DNA from: Streptomyces fodineus
GTDB lineage: Bacteria; Actinomycetota; Actinomycetes; Streptomycetales; Streptomycetaceae
Length of the DNA stretch: 64,000 bases
Assembly (NCBI RefSeq): GCF_001735805.1
Contig: NZ_CP017248.1
Span: 8,618,001 to 8,682,000 of the forward strand
Direction: 5' to 3'
Shown: positions 26,221 to 34,660 of the stretch, one piece after another
Layout: each line of letters opens with the position of its first letter
Numbering within the stretch: position 1 is the stretch's first letter
The notes under the pieces: model-generated
What the model was told of the DNA's origin: nothing
The model's input: the letters and a program-made list of their open reading frames with translations, nothing else
Database searches by the model: none
Position numbers and translations under genes: made by a program

Positions 26221-27294
26221 GTGGCCTTCACACGGGTGCGCCGGAAAGCCGCGGCTGCGGACGAGCGCGGCAGCCTGCCCGCCGGTCCGCCGGCGGCGGT
26301 TCTGGCCGTGGCGCTGCTGGCCGCGCTGACGGCCGCCGTCGCCTGGGGTTCGACGTCGATCCCGCCCGGCGAGGTGTGGAGCGTGGTGTGGCGGCGGCTG
26401 TCCGGCGAGGCTCCGCGCCCCGGCACGGACGACCTCATCGTCTGGCAGCTCCGATTTCCCCGTGCCCTGCTCGCCGCCCTCGTCGGCGCCGGCCTCGGCC
26501 TCGTCGGTACGGCGGTCCAGGCGCTGGTGCGCAACCCGCTGGCCGACCCCTACCTGCTGGGCATCTCCAACGGCGCCTCCCTCGGCGCGGTCGCCGCGAT
26601 CGTCCTCGGCCTCGGCGCCGGCGGGGCACTGGGACTGGGGTTGTCCGGGGCGGCTTTTGTCGGTGCGCTGGCGACGTTCGCGCTGGTGTGGGCGGTGGCC
26701 CGGCGCGGTGGCGGGTTCGCGCCGCTGCGGCTCGTGCTGGCCGGGGTCGCGATCGGCCAGTTCCTCTCCGGGTTCACCAGCTACCTGGTGCTGCAGGCCG
26801 GGGACGAGCAGCAGACCCACAGCGTCCTGTTCTGGCTCATGGGCAGCCTCAGCGGAGCGACGTGGGAACTGCTCGCGGTACCCGCCGTCGCCGTACCCAC
26901 CGCGCTGCTGTGGCTCCAGGCCCGCGCCCGGGGCCTGAACGCCCTGCTGATGGGCGACGAGACGGCCGCCGGACTCGGCATCGACGTCACCCGGCTGCGC
27001 CGCGAGCTGTTCACCGTCACCAGTGTGCTGACCGGTGTCCTGGTGGCGGTCTCCGGCGCGATCGCGTTCGTCGCGTTGATGGTGCCGCATGTCTGCCGCC
27101 TGGTCGTGGGGGGTGACCACCGACGCCTGCTGCCGCTCTCCGCGTTGTTCGGCGCACTGCTACTGGTCGTGGTCGACATCGTGTGCCGTACGGCCATGGA
27201 CACCCAGGAGCTGCCGGTCGGCGTGGTCACCTCGCTGCTCGGGGCTCCGGCCCTGCTGTATCTGCTGGACCGGCGCCTGGGGAGCGTCAGTTGA
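26221..27294 (+). CDS. FecCD/BtuC-type ABC permease
   Basis: 357-residue membrane permease with nine to ten helices. Family signatures: WQLRFPRALLAALVGAGLGLVGTAVQALVRNPLADPYLLGISNGASLGAV, and near the C-terminus AIAFVALMVPHVCRLVVGGDHRRLLPLSALFGA and ELPVGVVTSLLGAPALLYLL. GTG start 2 bases after the receptor stop. Its stop overlaps the TTG start of the ATPase gene. As a homodimer it forms the membrane channel of the importer; substrate as for the receptor. Confidence 0.93.
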   Translation: MAFTRVRRKAAAADERGSLPAGPPAAVLAVALLAALTAAVAWGSTSIPPGEVWSVVWRRLSGEAPRPGTDDLIVWQLRFPRALLAALVGAGLGLVGTAVQALVRNPLADPYLLGISNGASLGAVAAIVLGLGAGGALGLGLSGAAFVGALATFALVWAVARRGGGFAPLRLVLAGVAIGQFLSGFTSYLVLQAGDEQQTHSVLFWLMGSLSGATWELLAVPAVAVPTALLWLQARARGLNALLMGDETAAGLGIDVTRLRRELFTVTSVLTGVLVAVSGAIAFVALMVPHVCRLVVGGDHRRLLPLSALFGALLLVVVDIVCRTAMDTQELPVGVVTSLLGAPALLYLLDRRLGSVS

Positions 27295-28109
27295 GAATCG
27301 ACATCGAGGACCTGCACGTCGCCTACGCCGGCCGGACGGTGGTCGCGGGCGCCCATCTCGTCGCCGCCGAGGGCGAGATCACCGGGTTGGTCGGCCCGAA
27401 CGGCAGCGGCAAGTCCACGCTTCTGCGCACCGTCTACCGGCACCTGAAGCCCACCGCCGGGCGAGTCCTGCTGGCCGGCACCGACCTGCGGGAGATGACC
27501 CCGCTCCAGTCGGCGCGGCACGTCGCGGCCCTGCCGCAGGAGCGGGGGAGCGACTTCGAGCTGACCGTGCGCGAGGTCGTCGCGATGGGCCGTACGCCCT
27601 ACAAGCGGGCCCTCGCCGGGGAGGACGCCGCCGACCGGGACATCGTCGCGCAGGCGCTCACCGACGTCGGCATGGCGGAACAGGCCGGACGCCGCTTCAC
27701 GGCCCTGTCCGGCGGTGAGCGCCAACGTGTCCTGCTGGCAAGGGCGTTCGCACAGAACCCGGACATCCTGGTGCTGGACGAACCGACCAACCACCTCGAC
27801 ATCCGCCACCAGGTCGATCTACTCGCCCTCCTGCGTGCCCAGCGCCGTACGACCCTGGTGTCGCTGCATGACCTGAATGCCGCGGCCTCCGTCTGTGACC
27901 GCCTCCACGTCCTGCACGATGGAGCGGTCGTCGCCTCCGGCCCGCCGCGGGAAGTCCTCACGCCCGTGCTGATGGCGCAGGTGTTCGGAGTGCGAGCGGC
28001 GCTTGTCGACCATCCTTTGACCGGCGACCCGCTCATCGCCTTCGACCACCGGACGCCGGCGGACGAGGCACCGACAGCCGTGCCGCTGGAGAGTCCCACC
28101 CGGGGATGA
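27291..28109 (+). CDS. FecE/BtuD-type ABC ATPase
   Basis: 272-residue ATPase that powers the importer. Walker A GPNGSGKST, Q-loop LPQERG, signature LSGGERQR, Walker B ILVLDEPTNHLD and switch His VSLHDL are all intact. TTG at 27291 is chosen: TTGA overlaps the permease stop, GGAG lies 6 bases upstream, and the protein then begins at the usual RIDIEDLHVAY. An upstream ATG in frame lies inside the permease gene and would add unrelated residues. The stop codon region begins a set of 12-bp direct repeats. Confidence 0.93.
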   Translation: MRIDIEDLHVAYAGRTVVAGAHLVAAEGEITGLVGPNGSGKSTLLRTVYRHLKPTAGRVLLAGTDLREMTPLQSARHVAALPQERGSDFELTVREVVAMGRTPYKRALAGEDAADRDIVAQALTDVGMAEQAGRRFTALSGGERQRVLLARAFAQNPDILVLDEPTNHLDIRHQVDLLALLRAQRRTTLVSLHDLNAAASVCDRLHVLHDGAVVASGPPREVLTPVLMAQVFGVRAALVDHPLTGDPLIAFDHRTPADEAPTAVPLESPTRG

Positions 28110-28153
28110 ACGGGCTGATGCACGGGCTGATGAACGGGGTGATGAACGGGCTT
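28106..28153 (+). repeat. Four tandem 12-bp repeats at the ATPase stop codon
   Basis: Units ATGAACGGGCTG, ATGCACGGGCTG, ATGAACGGGGTG and ATGAACGGGCTT, beginning at the base shared with the stop codon (GGATGA). In one frame they encode MNGLMHGLMNGVMNGL; that 61-codon frame has no other support and runs antisense into the CopZ-like gene. Confidence 0.9.
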
Positions 28154-28180
28154 GGGCAGGACGACGGTCGCGTCCTGCCC
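28154..28180. terminator. Hairpin between convergent ATPase and CopZ-like genes
   Basis: 10-bp arms GGGCAGGACG (28154-28163) and CGTCCTGCCC (28171-28180), 7-base loop. Probably bidirectional. Confidence 0.85.
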
Positions 28181-28199
28181 GCTCGGCCGTCTGCCGGGA

Positions 28200-28415
28200 T
28201 CAGGCGGCGATCGAGTCGGCGATGCCGTACCCGGCTTCGACGATCGCCGCGCGCAGCCGCTCGTCTTCAAGGTCCGTGCCGCGCACGGTGACGGCGTTGG
28301 CGACGAGGTCGACCACGACCTCGCTCACCCCGGGTACCTCGGAGACCTCTTCCCTGATGCTCGCCGCGCAGTGCTCGCAGCTCATTCCCGTGACGTTGTA
28401 CTGCTTCTGGTCCAT
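28200..28415 (-). CDS. copZ: CopZ-like heavy-metal-associated domain chaperone
   Basis: 71-residue single HMA domain (ferredoxin-like fold) with metal motif GMSCEHC near residue 10 and the typical ending LRAAIVEAGYGI. It binds Cu(I) in the cytoplasm and would pass it to CopA (20500) in the standard scheme. GAGGAG precedes the ATG at 28415. It is a single-gene unit, convergent with the ABC importer and followed by a shared hairpin. Copper, not another soft metal, is inferred from the family and the neighbouring CopA. Confidence 0.9.
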   Translation of the reverse strand: MDQKQYNVTGMSCEHCAASIREEVSEVPGVSEVVVDLVANAVTVRGTDLEDERLRAAIVEAGYGIADSIAA

Positions 28416-28629
28416 GGCGCAACTCCTCGATGCAGACGGGACCTTGGCGTGGCGTACGGATGCCCGAACGCGGACGTTCGGACCGACGCCGTCGCTTCAG
28501 TAGTCGGCTGAGCGGAGCCCGGAGTTCCGCCCTAGGCACGCCGATTCGATGTCCGGCGGGAGGGAAGAAACCCTCCGCGACACGCACCGGGCAGCGGGCG
28601 TGTTGAGCACTGCGGGGGAGGGCGGTCGG

Positions 28630-28923
28630 ATGGCGCGGCTCCGGCGCGATGTGCACGGCGGTTCCCACACGGTATGGCCTTGGGATCCTGAGCCCAGGAC
28701 GATCCGGCGTGGCTGGGCGCGGGTCGACGGGGGAGCCTGGCCGTTGCTCGCGGGCACCGTGGCCGTTCTCGTAGCCGGGTACGGCTGGCTGGGATCCGTC
28801 GTCGATGGAGCGTTCGGCGCGGCCGTCGGCTGTGCCGCCGGGCTGATCCTCTGCGCGCTGCTGTACCTGGTGGTGGAGTCGGCCGTGTCGGGCGAGCCGG
28901 CACGCGGCGGCCGCCGCGACTGA
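28630..28923 (+). CDS. Small two-helix membrane protein, unknown
   Basis: 97 residues. A soluble N-terminus with Trp-rich segment (HTVWPWDPEPRTIRRGW) precedes two membrane helices (WPLLAGTVAVLVAGYGWLG and AFGAAVGCAAGLILCALLYLVV) and an Arg-rich tail. The ATG follows a GGGAGG-like site. Lies between the divergent CopZ-like gene and the MFS exporter. I do not recognise the family. Confidence 0.6.
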   Translation: MARLRRDVHGGSHTVWPWDPEPRTIRRGWARVDGGAWPLLAGTVAVLVAGYGWLGSVVDGAFGAAVGCAAGLILCALLYLVVESAVSGEPARGGRRD

Positions 28924-29054
28924 TCGGCGCGGGCAGTTTCAGCCTGCCCGCCATGATTTTCGGACGCGCCCGGGAACTCGTGTGCGATCCCTCCCGACTT
29001 GTGGGACGAGGCTGCCGTCCGGCAGCCCACCCACGACCGTGAGGGGCGGCAACG

Positions 29055-30470
29055 GTGACAGGCCACAGTCCCGGTTCGGAACAGCCCGGCCACATACCCG
29101 TCGGCGGCCAGGACCGCTGGCTGCTCGTTGCGGTGGCCGGCCTGCTGGCGTTCGTGGCGATGCTCGACATGAACATCGTCAACGTGGCCCTGGCGGACAT
29201 CGCCGACGGTCTGCACGTCTCCGCCGCGATCGCCCAGTGGGCGGTCCTGGGTTATCAACTTCCCGTGGTGGCCTTGCTGTTGCCTGCCGGCCGGTGGCTG
29301 GACGGGGTTGGGATGCGCTCCGCCCTGCTGGTCGCGACCACGGGTTTCGGTGTGTGCAGCGCGCTGGCGGCCGCCGCACCCTGGGTGGCCTGGCTGATCG
29401 TCGCCCGCCTCGCGCAGGGCGCGTTCGGGGCCGTGCTCTTCGTCCTGATGCCGGTTCTCGCCCTGCGTTCGGTACGACCGGAACTGCGCGGGCGGGCCAT
29501 GAGCGTGCCCGCGACGCTGGGCCCGCTGGGCGCGGTGACCGGTCCGGCGGTGGGCGGACTGTTGCTGGACCACCTGGGTTGGCGCGCCGTCTTCCTGGTC
29601 AAGATCCCTTTCTGCCTGCTGGCCCTGGTGGTGGCGTGGCGGGCGATGCCGAGGGACGGCGGCCTGCGCCTGCCCGACCGACGGTCGGCGGCGGACGGGC
29701 TGCTGGTGGGTTCCGGGGTGGCCGCCCTGCTGCTGACGCTGACCCTGGCGTCGGGAAGCCCGGGGTGGTTGGTGCTCGCGCTAGCCGCCGTACCGCCGTT
29801 GTGGTGGTGGCTGCGGGGACCGGGCGGCCGCCCGGTCGTCGGCGCACTGCGGGCGACGGGGCTGTTCCGGGCGCATACGGCGGTGCTGGCGCTGGCGGCA
29901 GGTTTCGCGGCGACGCACTACGTCGTGGCCTTGCACCTCCAGCGCGACGACGGGGTCAGCGCCGGCACGACCGGTCTGACCGTGCTCGCCTTCCCGCTCG
30001 GCATGGGGCTGGCCGGGCCGGTCGGCGGACGCCTCGCCGACCGGTTCGGGGCTCGGCCAGTGGCGGTCACCGGCGCCGCCCTCACCGCCGCCGGTCTGCT
30101 CCTCCTCGTTCCGCTGGGGGGTGACTGGTCGCCGGTGGACGTGGCCTGGCGGCTGGCGCTGGCCGGCCTCGGCATGGGCCTGAACGGCGGCCCGACCCAG
30201 GCCCTGGTCATGAGTGCCGCCCCGGCGGACCGCGCGGCGACCGTGGGCTCCTCCGTACAGCTGGCCCGCAGCCTCGGCTTCACCCTCGGCCCGGCCCTGG
30301 CCACCGCCGCCTGGGGCCTGGCCGCAGGCGATGACGGCGTGACGGCCGGGCTGACCCTGGCGGCAGTCGCCGCCTGCATCGCCGTACCCCTGCTCGCACT
30401 GCAAGGACGCAGGCCCGCGCTCGTGCAAGACATGTCCACCGACGCGGCTCCCGCCGCCCACCACCCCTGA
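29055..30470 (+). CDS. MFS multidrug-type exporter (DHA2-like)
   Basis: 471-residue proton-driven exporter with about 14 helices. Helix 1 motif LDMNIVNVALADIADGL (the D1 motif of DHA2 exporters), QWAVLGYQLPVVALLLPAGRWLDG (motif A region), the motif C-type GPLGAVTGPAVGGLLLDHLGWR, and a second-half motif A PVGGRLADRFGARPV are visible. GTG at 29055 after GAGGGG. It stands 17 bases ahead of the asparagine-synthetase-type gene and leads the probable isonitrile operon, so it most likely exports that product and gives self-protection. Confidence 0.92.
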   Translation: MTGHSPGSEQPGHIPVGGQDRWLLVAVAGLLAFVAMLDMNIVNVALADIADGLHVSAAIAQWAVLGYQLPVVALLLPAGRWLDGVGMRSALLVATTGFGVCSALAAAAPWVAWLIVARLAQGAFGAVLFVLMPVLALRSVRPELRGRAMSVPATLGPLGAVTGPAVGGLLLDHLGWRAVFLVKIPFCLLALVVAWRAMPRDGGLRLPDRRSAADGLLVGSGVAALLLTLTLASGSPGWLVLALAAVPPLWWWLRGPGGRPVVGALRATGLFRAHTAVLALAAGFAATHYVVALHLQRDDGVSAGTTGLTVLAFPLGMGLAGPVGGRLADRFGARPVAVTGAALTAAGLLLLVPLGGDWSPVDVAWRLALAGLGMGLNGGPTQALVMSAAPADRAATVGSSVQLARSLGFTLGPALATAAWGLAAGDDGVTAGLTLAAVAACIAVPLLALQGRRPALVQDMSTDAAPAAHHP

Positions 30471-30487
30471 CCGAGGAGTCCTCCCCC

Positions 30488-32314
30488 ATGTGCGGAATCA
30501 CCGGCTGGGCGTCCTTCCACAGCGACGCCCGTCCCCAGGCCCCGGTCATCGAGGCCATGACCGCCGCCCTCACCCCGCGGGGCCCCGACGCCGGAGGCGT
30601 CTGGCTCGGCGAGCGGGCCGCGATCGGCCACCGCCGACTGGCCGTCCTCGACCTCGAAGGCGGCGTACAGCCGATGACCGACCGGCCCGACGAGCCGGCC
30701 ATCGTGCTCAGCTACAGCGGCGAGGTCTACAACCACCACGAACTGCGCACCGAACTGCGCGCCCGGGGCCATGCGTTCCGTACGCGCAGTGACACCGAGG
30801 TGGTGCTGCGGGCGTACGCCGAGTGGGGTGAGGCGGTGGCCGAGCACCTGGAGGGCATGTTCGCCTTCGCCGTCTGGGACGAGCGCGCTCAGCGGCTGCT
30901 TCTGGTCCGCGACCGGCTCGGGGTGAAGCCCCTGTTCTGGGCCACTGTCGACGGCGGCCTCGCCTTCGCCTCCGAGCCCAAGGCCCTGTTCGCCCATCCG
31001 GAGATACGGCCCCGGGTGGACGCGGACGGGCTGCGAGAGGCGTACAGCCTGCTGTTCAACACCGGCCCGACGGTGTGGTCCGGAGTCAGGGAGGTCGAGC
31101 CGGGCGGCGTGCTCGTCCTGGACCGGGGCGGCATCCGTGAACGCCGCTACTGGCAGCTGGAGGCCGCGCCCCACGCCGATGACCAGGAAGCGACCGTCGA
31201 GCGGATCCGCGAGCTGGTCGGCAGGGCCGCCCGCAGCCGGTTGGAGGCCGACGTCCCCCTGTGCAGCCTGCTCTCCGGCGGCATCGACTCCACCGTCCTG
31301 ACCGCCCTGCTCGCCGACGAACTGCGCCGCCGCGAGGGGCCGGACGCCCGGATCCGCTCGTACGCCGTCGACTACAGCGACCAGGCCGAACAATTCACCG
31401 GCGATGTCCTGCGCACCGGCCACGACACGCCCTACGCCAGCGAGGCCGGCGCCTTCATCGGCACCGACCACAGCACGGTCGTCCTCGATCCGCGCGCCCT
31501 GCTCGACCCCGAGCACCGCAAGGCGGTCGTCGTGGCCCGCGACTCACCCATCGGCGTGGGCGACATGGATACGTCGCTGTACCTGCTGTTGGGCGAGATA
31601 CGACGCCACTCCACGGTCGCGCTGTCGGGCGAGGCCGCGGACGAGGTGTTCGGCGGCTATCCCTGGTTCCACAACCCGAGGGCGCTGGCCGCGGAAACCT
31701 TCCCGTGGCTGCTGGTGACCGGCGACGAGGCGGCCATGCCGCTGAACCCCGAACTCGGCCTGCGCATCGGCGAGTTCCGCGACGACACCTACCGCACCGC
31801 CCTGGCCGCCGTACCGCACCTCGACGGTGAGAGTCCCGCCGAACACCGGCAGCGCGAGATGCAGCACCTGTCCCTGACCCGCTGGCTGCGCCAGCTCCTG
31901 CACCGCAAGGACCGCCTCAGCATGGCCCAGGGACTGGAGGTACGCGTCCCGTACTGCGACCACCGGCTCGTCGAGTACGCCTTCACCACCCCCTGGGCGC
32001 TGAAGAGCTTCGACGGCCGGGAGAAGAGCCTGCTGCGCGCGATGGGCGTCGGCCTCGCTCCGGACTCGGTGCTGCACCGCCCCAAGAACCACTACCCGGC
32101 CACCCACCACCCCGACTACAACCGCGGACTGCAGGACCTGGCCCGCGACGCGCTCGCCACCGAACAGGTCCGCGCCTTGGCCGACGAGAGCCGTATCAAG
32201 CCCTGCCTGGACACCCCGCCCGACCATCTGGCGTGGGGCCACCGCCTGCGCCTCGAACGCGTCGTCGACCTCGCCCTGTGGCTGGACCACTACCGGCCCG
32301 AAATCGTCCTCTGA
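30488..32314 (+). CDS. Asparagine-synthetase (AsnB)-type glutamine-dependent amidotransferase
   Basis: 608-residue two-domain enzyme. The N-terminal Ntn-glutaminase domain starts MCGITGW, with Cys2 as nucleophile exposed after Met removal. Further motifs are RGPDAGG, GHRRLAVLDL, SYSGEVYNH and RSDTEVVLRAY. The synthetase domain has the PP-loop LLSGGIDSTVL, then SGEAADEVFGGYPW and MAQGLEVRVPYCDHRLVEYA. It adenylates a carboxylate and transfers ammonia from Gln to give a carboxamide. In this operon, with an isonitrile synthase and a P450, I infer amidation of the isonitrile amino acid rather than primary asparagine synthesis. Only 12 bases separate it from the P450. Confidence 0.93.
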   Translation: MCGITGWASFHSDARPQAPVIEAMTAALTPRGPDAGGVWLGERAAIGHRRLAVLDLEGGVQPMTDRPDEPAIVLSYSGEVYNHHELRTELRARGHAFRTRSDTEVVLRAYAEWGEAVAEHLEGMFAFAVWDERAQRLLLVRDRLGVKPLFWATVDGGLAFASEPKALFAHPEIRPRVDADGLREAYSLLFNTGPTVWSGVREVEPGGVLVLDRGGIRERRYWQLEAAPHADDQEATVERIRELVGRAARSRLEADVPLCSLLSGGIDSTVLTALLADELRRREGPDARIRSYAVDYSDQAEQFTGDVLRTGHDTPYASEAGAFIGTDHSTVVLDPRALLDPEHRKAVVVARDSPIGVGDMDTSLYLLLGEIRRHSTVALSGEAADEVFGGYPWFHNPRALAAETFPWLLVTGDEAAMPLNPELGLRIGEFRDDTYRTALAAVPHLDGESPAEHRQREMQHLSLTRWLRQLLHRKDRLSMAQGLEVRVPYCDHRLVEYAFTTPWALKSFDGREKSLLRAMGVGLAPDSVLHRPKNHYPATHHPDYNRGLQDLARDALATEQVRALADESRIKPCLDTPPDHLAWGHRLRLERVVDLALWLDHYRPEIVL

Positions 32315-32326
32315 GGAGCCCTGTTC

Positions 32327-33577
32327 ATGACCGTCCAAGAGCCTCCGGTCGAGCCCGTACCCGACCCGGTGCCACTGATGGGCTGCCCGTACAAGGCCAA
32401 CCCCTACCCGCTGTACGAGCGGATGCGTGAGGTCGGGCCGGTCCACCGCGTCCTCTTCCCCAGCGGCGTCCACGCCTGGCTCGTCACCGGCTACGACGCC
32501 GCCCACGCCGCGCTGGGCGACGACCGCCTGGGCAAGAACCACGACCGCGGCAACGACCGCTGGCGCGCCCGCGCCTCGATCATGCCCGAGCCCCAGCACT
32601 CCCAGCTCCAGGTCCACCTCCTCCACCAGGATCCCCCCAAGCACACCCGGATGCGCCGCTTCGTGACGGACGCCTTCACCCCGCGCCGCGTCGAGCGGCT
32701 CCGCCCGCGCTGCCAGGAACTGGCCGGCGCCCTCGTCGACGCACTGCCGGAGCACGGCCCGGCGGACCTCGTCACCGGCTTCGCCGCGCACTTCCCCTTC
32801 CAGGTCCTCGCGGAAGTCATCGGCCTCCCACGGGAACTGGCGGCCCGCTTCGACCGCGACTGGGGCAAGGTCGTCCAGCCGGTCGGGCCCACCGACCCGG
32901 GCCGCCCCCTCTACGAAGCCCGGCTGCACGGTCTGCAGAGCTACATCGCCGATGTCGTCGCCCACAAGCGGGAACACTGGGACGACGATCTGCTCAGCCG
33001 CCTCGTCGTGGCCCGCGACCGCCGGGAACTGTCTCAGGAAGAGCTGGACTCGATGATCTTCCAGCTCCTCGTCGCGGGCCAGGAACCGGTCACCAACCAG
33101 ATCACCACGGCCCTGATCGCCCTGTTCCGCAACCCGGACAAGCTCGCCAGCCTCCGTGACGAGCCCGAACTGCTGCCCCGGGCGGTGGAGGAACTCCTGC
33201 GCTTCGACAGCGCCTTCGAGCTCACGACCTGGCGCTTCTTCGACGAGGAGAGCGACCTGCACGGCACGGAGATCCCGGCCGGCGACTCCGTGATCGTCTC
33301 CCTGTGCGCCGCCAACCGCGACCCGCGCCGCTTTCCCGACCCGAACACTCTCGACTTCGACCGTTCGCCCAACCCCCACCTCGCCTTCGGCCACGGCATC
33401 CACTTCTGCCCCGGCGCCGCACTCGCGCGCGCCGAACTCCAGATCGCCCTCGGCACCCTCCTCGCCCGCCTGCCCGGCCTCCATCTGGCCATGAGAGACG
33501 AGGACATCGAATGGATCCCGGCTGTCCTCGGCCGCGGTACCAACCACCTGCCCGTCGGCTACGACCGGCGCCTCTGA
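32327..33577 (+). CDS. Cytochrome P450
   Basis: 416-residue soluble bacterial P450. I-helix FQLLVAGQEPVTN (AGxEP where AGHET is usual), K-helix EELLRF, haem ligand loop FGHGIHFCPGAALAR with the cysteine thiolate, and a C-helix region HTRMRRFVTDAFTPRRV are present. GAGGAG lies before the ATG. The changed I-helix (the usual Thr near the oxygen site is shifted) is a feature of some P450s that do atypical chemistry such as phenol coupling, which is the role I infer here. Electron partners are not encoded nearby. Confidence 0.95.
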   Translation: MTVQEPPVEPVPDPVPLMGCPYKANPYPLYERMREVGPVHRVLFPSGVHAWLVTGYDAAHAALGDDRLGKNHDRGNDRWRARASIMPEPQHSQLQVHLLHQDPPKHTRMRRFVTDAFTPRRVERLRPRCQELAGALVDALPEHGPADLVTGFAAHFPFQVLAEVIGLPRELAARFDRDWGKVVQPVGPTDPGRPLYEARLHGLQSYIADVVAHKREHWDDDLLSRLVVARDRRELSQEELDSMIFQLLVAGQEPVTNQITTALIALFRNPDKLASLRDEPELLPRAVEELLRFDSAFELTTWRFFDEESDLHGTEIPAGDSVIVSLCAANRDPRRFPDPNTLDFDRSPNPHLAFGHGIHFCPGAALARAELQIALGTLLARLPGLHLAMRDEDIEWIPAVLGRGTNHLPVGYDRRL

Positions 33578-33718
33578 CACCGACGTACCGCTGACCGGGC
33601 CCGGCCGCACCGGCCCCGGCTGACCCACACCCACCGACCTCGGGCGCCTGGCTTCCTCTCCCGCCACGGCGCCATGTCGACGTGCCCTCGCACGCCCTTG
33701 TACTCCAGGAGGAACGAC

Positions 33719-34651
33719 ATGCCCCTGACGACCGCGCCGGACACCCTCTCCACCCGCATCGGCACCGAGATCCTGAACCTGCTTCTGCCCCATCACCGCG
33801 CCGGCGACCGGACCCCCGCGACAGCCGAGGCGTTCCCGCACCAACTGCGGCGCATCTCCGCCTTCGTACGCGACGGTTCGCCTGTCGTCTTCACCCTGCC
33901 CGGCTTCCCCTGCAAGTCCCCCAACCCGGCCAAGGTCCTTGGTCACCTCCCCGACCAGGGCGAACGCCTCTCCCTCACCTTCCTGAACACCCTGTGCACC
34001 GACATCGAGCGGATCTACCCGCCAGGCGCCCACGTGGTCATCTGCTCGGACGGCCACGTCTTCGGCGACCTCATCGGCGTCCCCGACGACCACATCGACG
34101 CCTACGCCGACGAACTCCGCATACAGATAGGCCTACTGGGACTGCACAGACTGTCCGTCTTCGACCTCCGTGACGTCCTCGGCGACCTCCCGCACGACAC
34201 GAAACGCACCCTCGTACACCACCGCTACGCCCCCACCCTGGACGCGCTGCGCGCCGAGATGCGCGCCGACGCCCACGCCCTCGCCCTCTACCGGGGCATC
34301 ACCCGCTTCCTCGTCGAGGACACCGCCGACTGGACCGGCACCCGCTCCGCCCTCCAGCGCGCCTGCCGGCAACGTGCCTACGGCGTGATCCAGCGAAGCC
34401 GCGCCTGGGGGGACCTGATCGCCGAGCACCGCCCTCGTGCCGTACGCCTGTCCATCCACCCCCAACCCATCGGTGCCGCCAAGTTCGGCATCCGTCTCCT
34501 GGACGCCCCGGACGCTTGGACCACTCCGTGGCACTCAGCGGCTCTCGGCCGGAGCGACGGCACCTGGACGCTCATGCCCCGGGCCACGGCCGCTCAGCTG
34601 GGCCGACTGGTGCGGCAGGAGGGCAGGGCCAGCCACTTCGAGCAGGACTGA
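33719..34651 (+). CDS. Isocyanide (isonitrile) synthase, PvcA/DIT1 family
   Basis: 310-residue enzyme of the family that turns an amino acid's amine into an isonitrile, in known cases L-Tyr or L-Trp, with ribulose 5-phosphate giving the carbon. Visible family motifs: FTLPGFPCKSPNPAKVLGHLPDQGE near residue 60, IERIYPPGAHVVICSDGHVFGDLIGVPDDH at about 100-120, RGITRFLVED, and RAYGVIQRSRAWGDLI with VRLSIHPQPIGAAKFGIRLL. AGGAGGA is 5-6 bases before the ATG; an upstream GTG-led extension is less likely. It is the last gene of the MFS-AsnB-P450-synthase set, 141 bases after the P450. No separate Fe/2-oxoglutarate oxygenase (PvcB) follows, so the side chain may stay saturated. Confidence 0.93.
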   Translation: MPLTTAPDTLSTRIGTEILNLLLPHHRAGDRTPATAEAFPHQLRRISAFVRDGSPVVFTLPGFPCKSPNPAKVLGHLPDQGERLSLTFLNTLCTDIERIYPPGAHVVICSDGHVFGDLIGVPDDHIDAYADELRIQIGLLGLHRLSVFDLRDVLGDLPHDTKRTLVHHRYAPTLDALRAEMRADAHALALYRGITRFLVEDTADWTGTRSALQRACRQRAYGVIQRSRAWGDLIAEHRPRAVRLSIHPQPIGAAKFGIRLLDAPDAWTTPWHSAALGRSDGTWTLMPRATAAQLGRLVRQEGRASHFEQD

Positions 34652-34660
34652 CCGGGCCGA

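Noticed and set aside
25139..28109. Firm naming of the importer as BtuFCD (vitamin B12)
   Set aside because: No cobalamin riboswitch precedes it and the family also carries siderophores and haem; kept generic.
17321..29054. CsoR-type copper operator or csoR gene
   Set aside because: No CsoR protein or clear pseudo-palindromic CsoR site could be identified by eye.
30488..32314. Housekeeping asparagine synthetase
   Set aside because: Tight placement between exporter and P450 in an isonitrile operon favours a biosynthetic amidotransferase, though the fold alone cannot decide.
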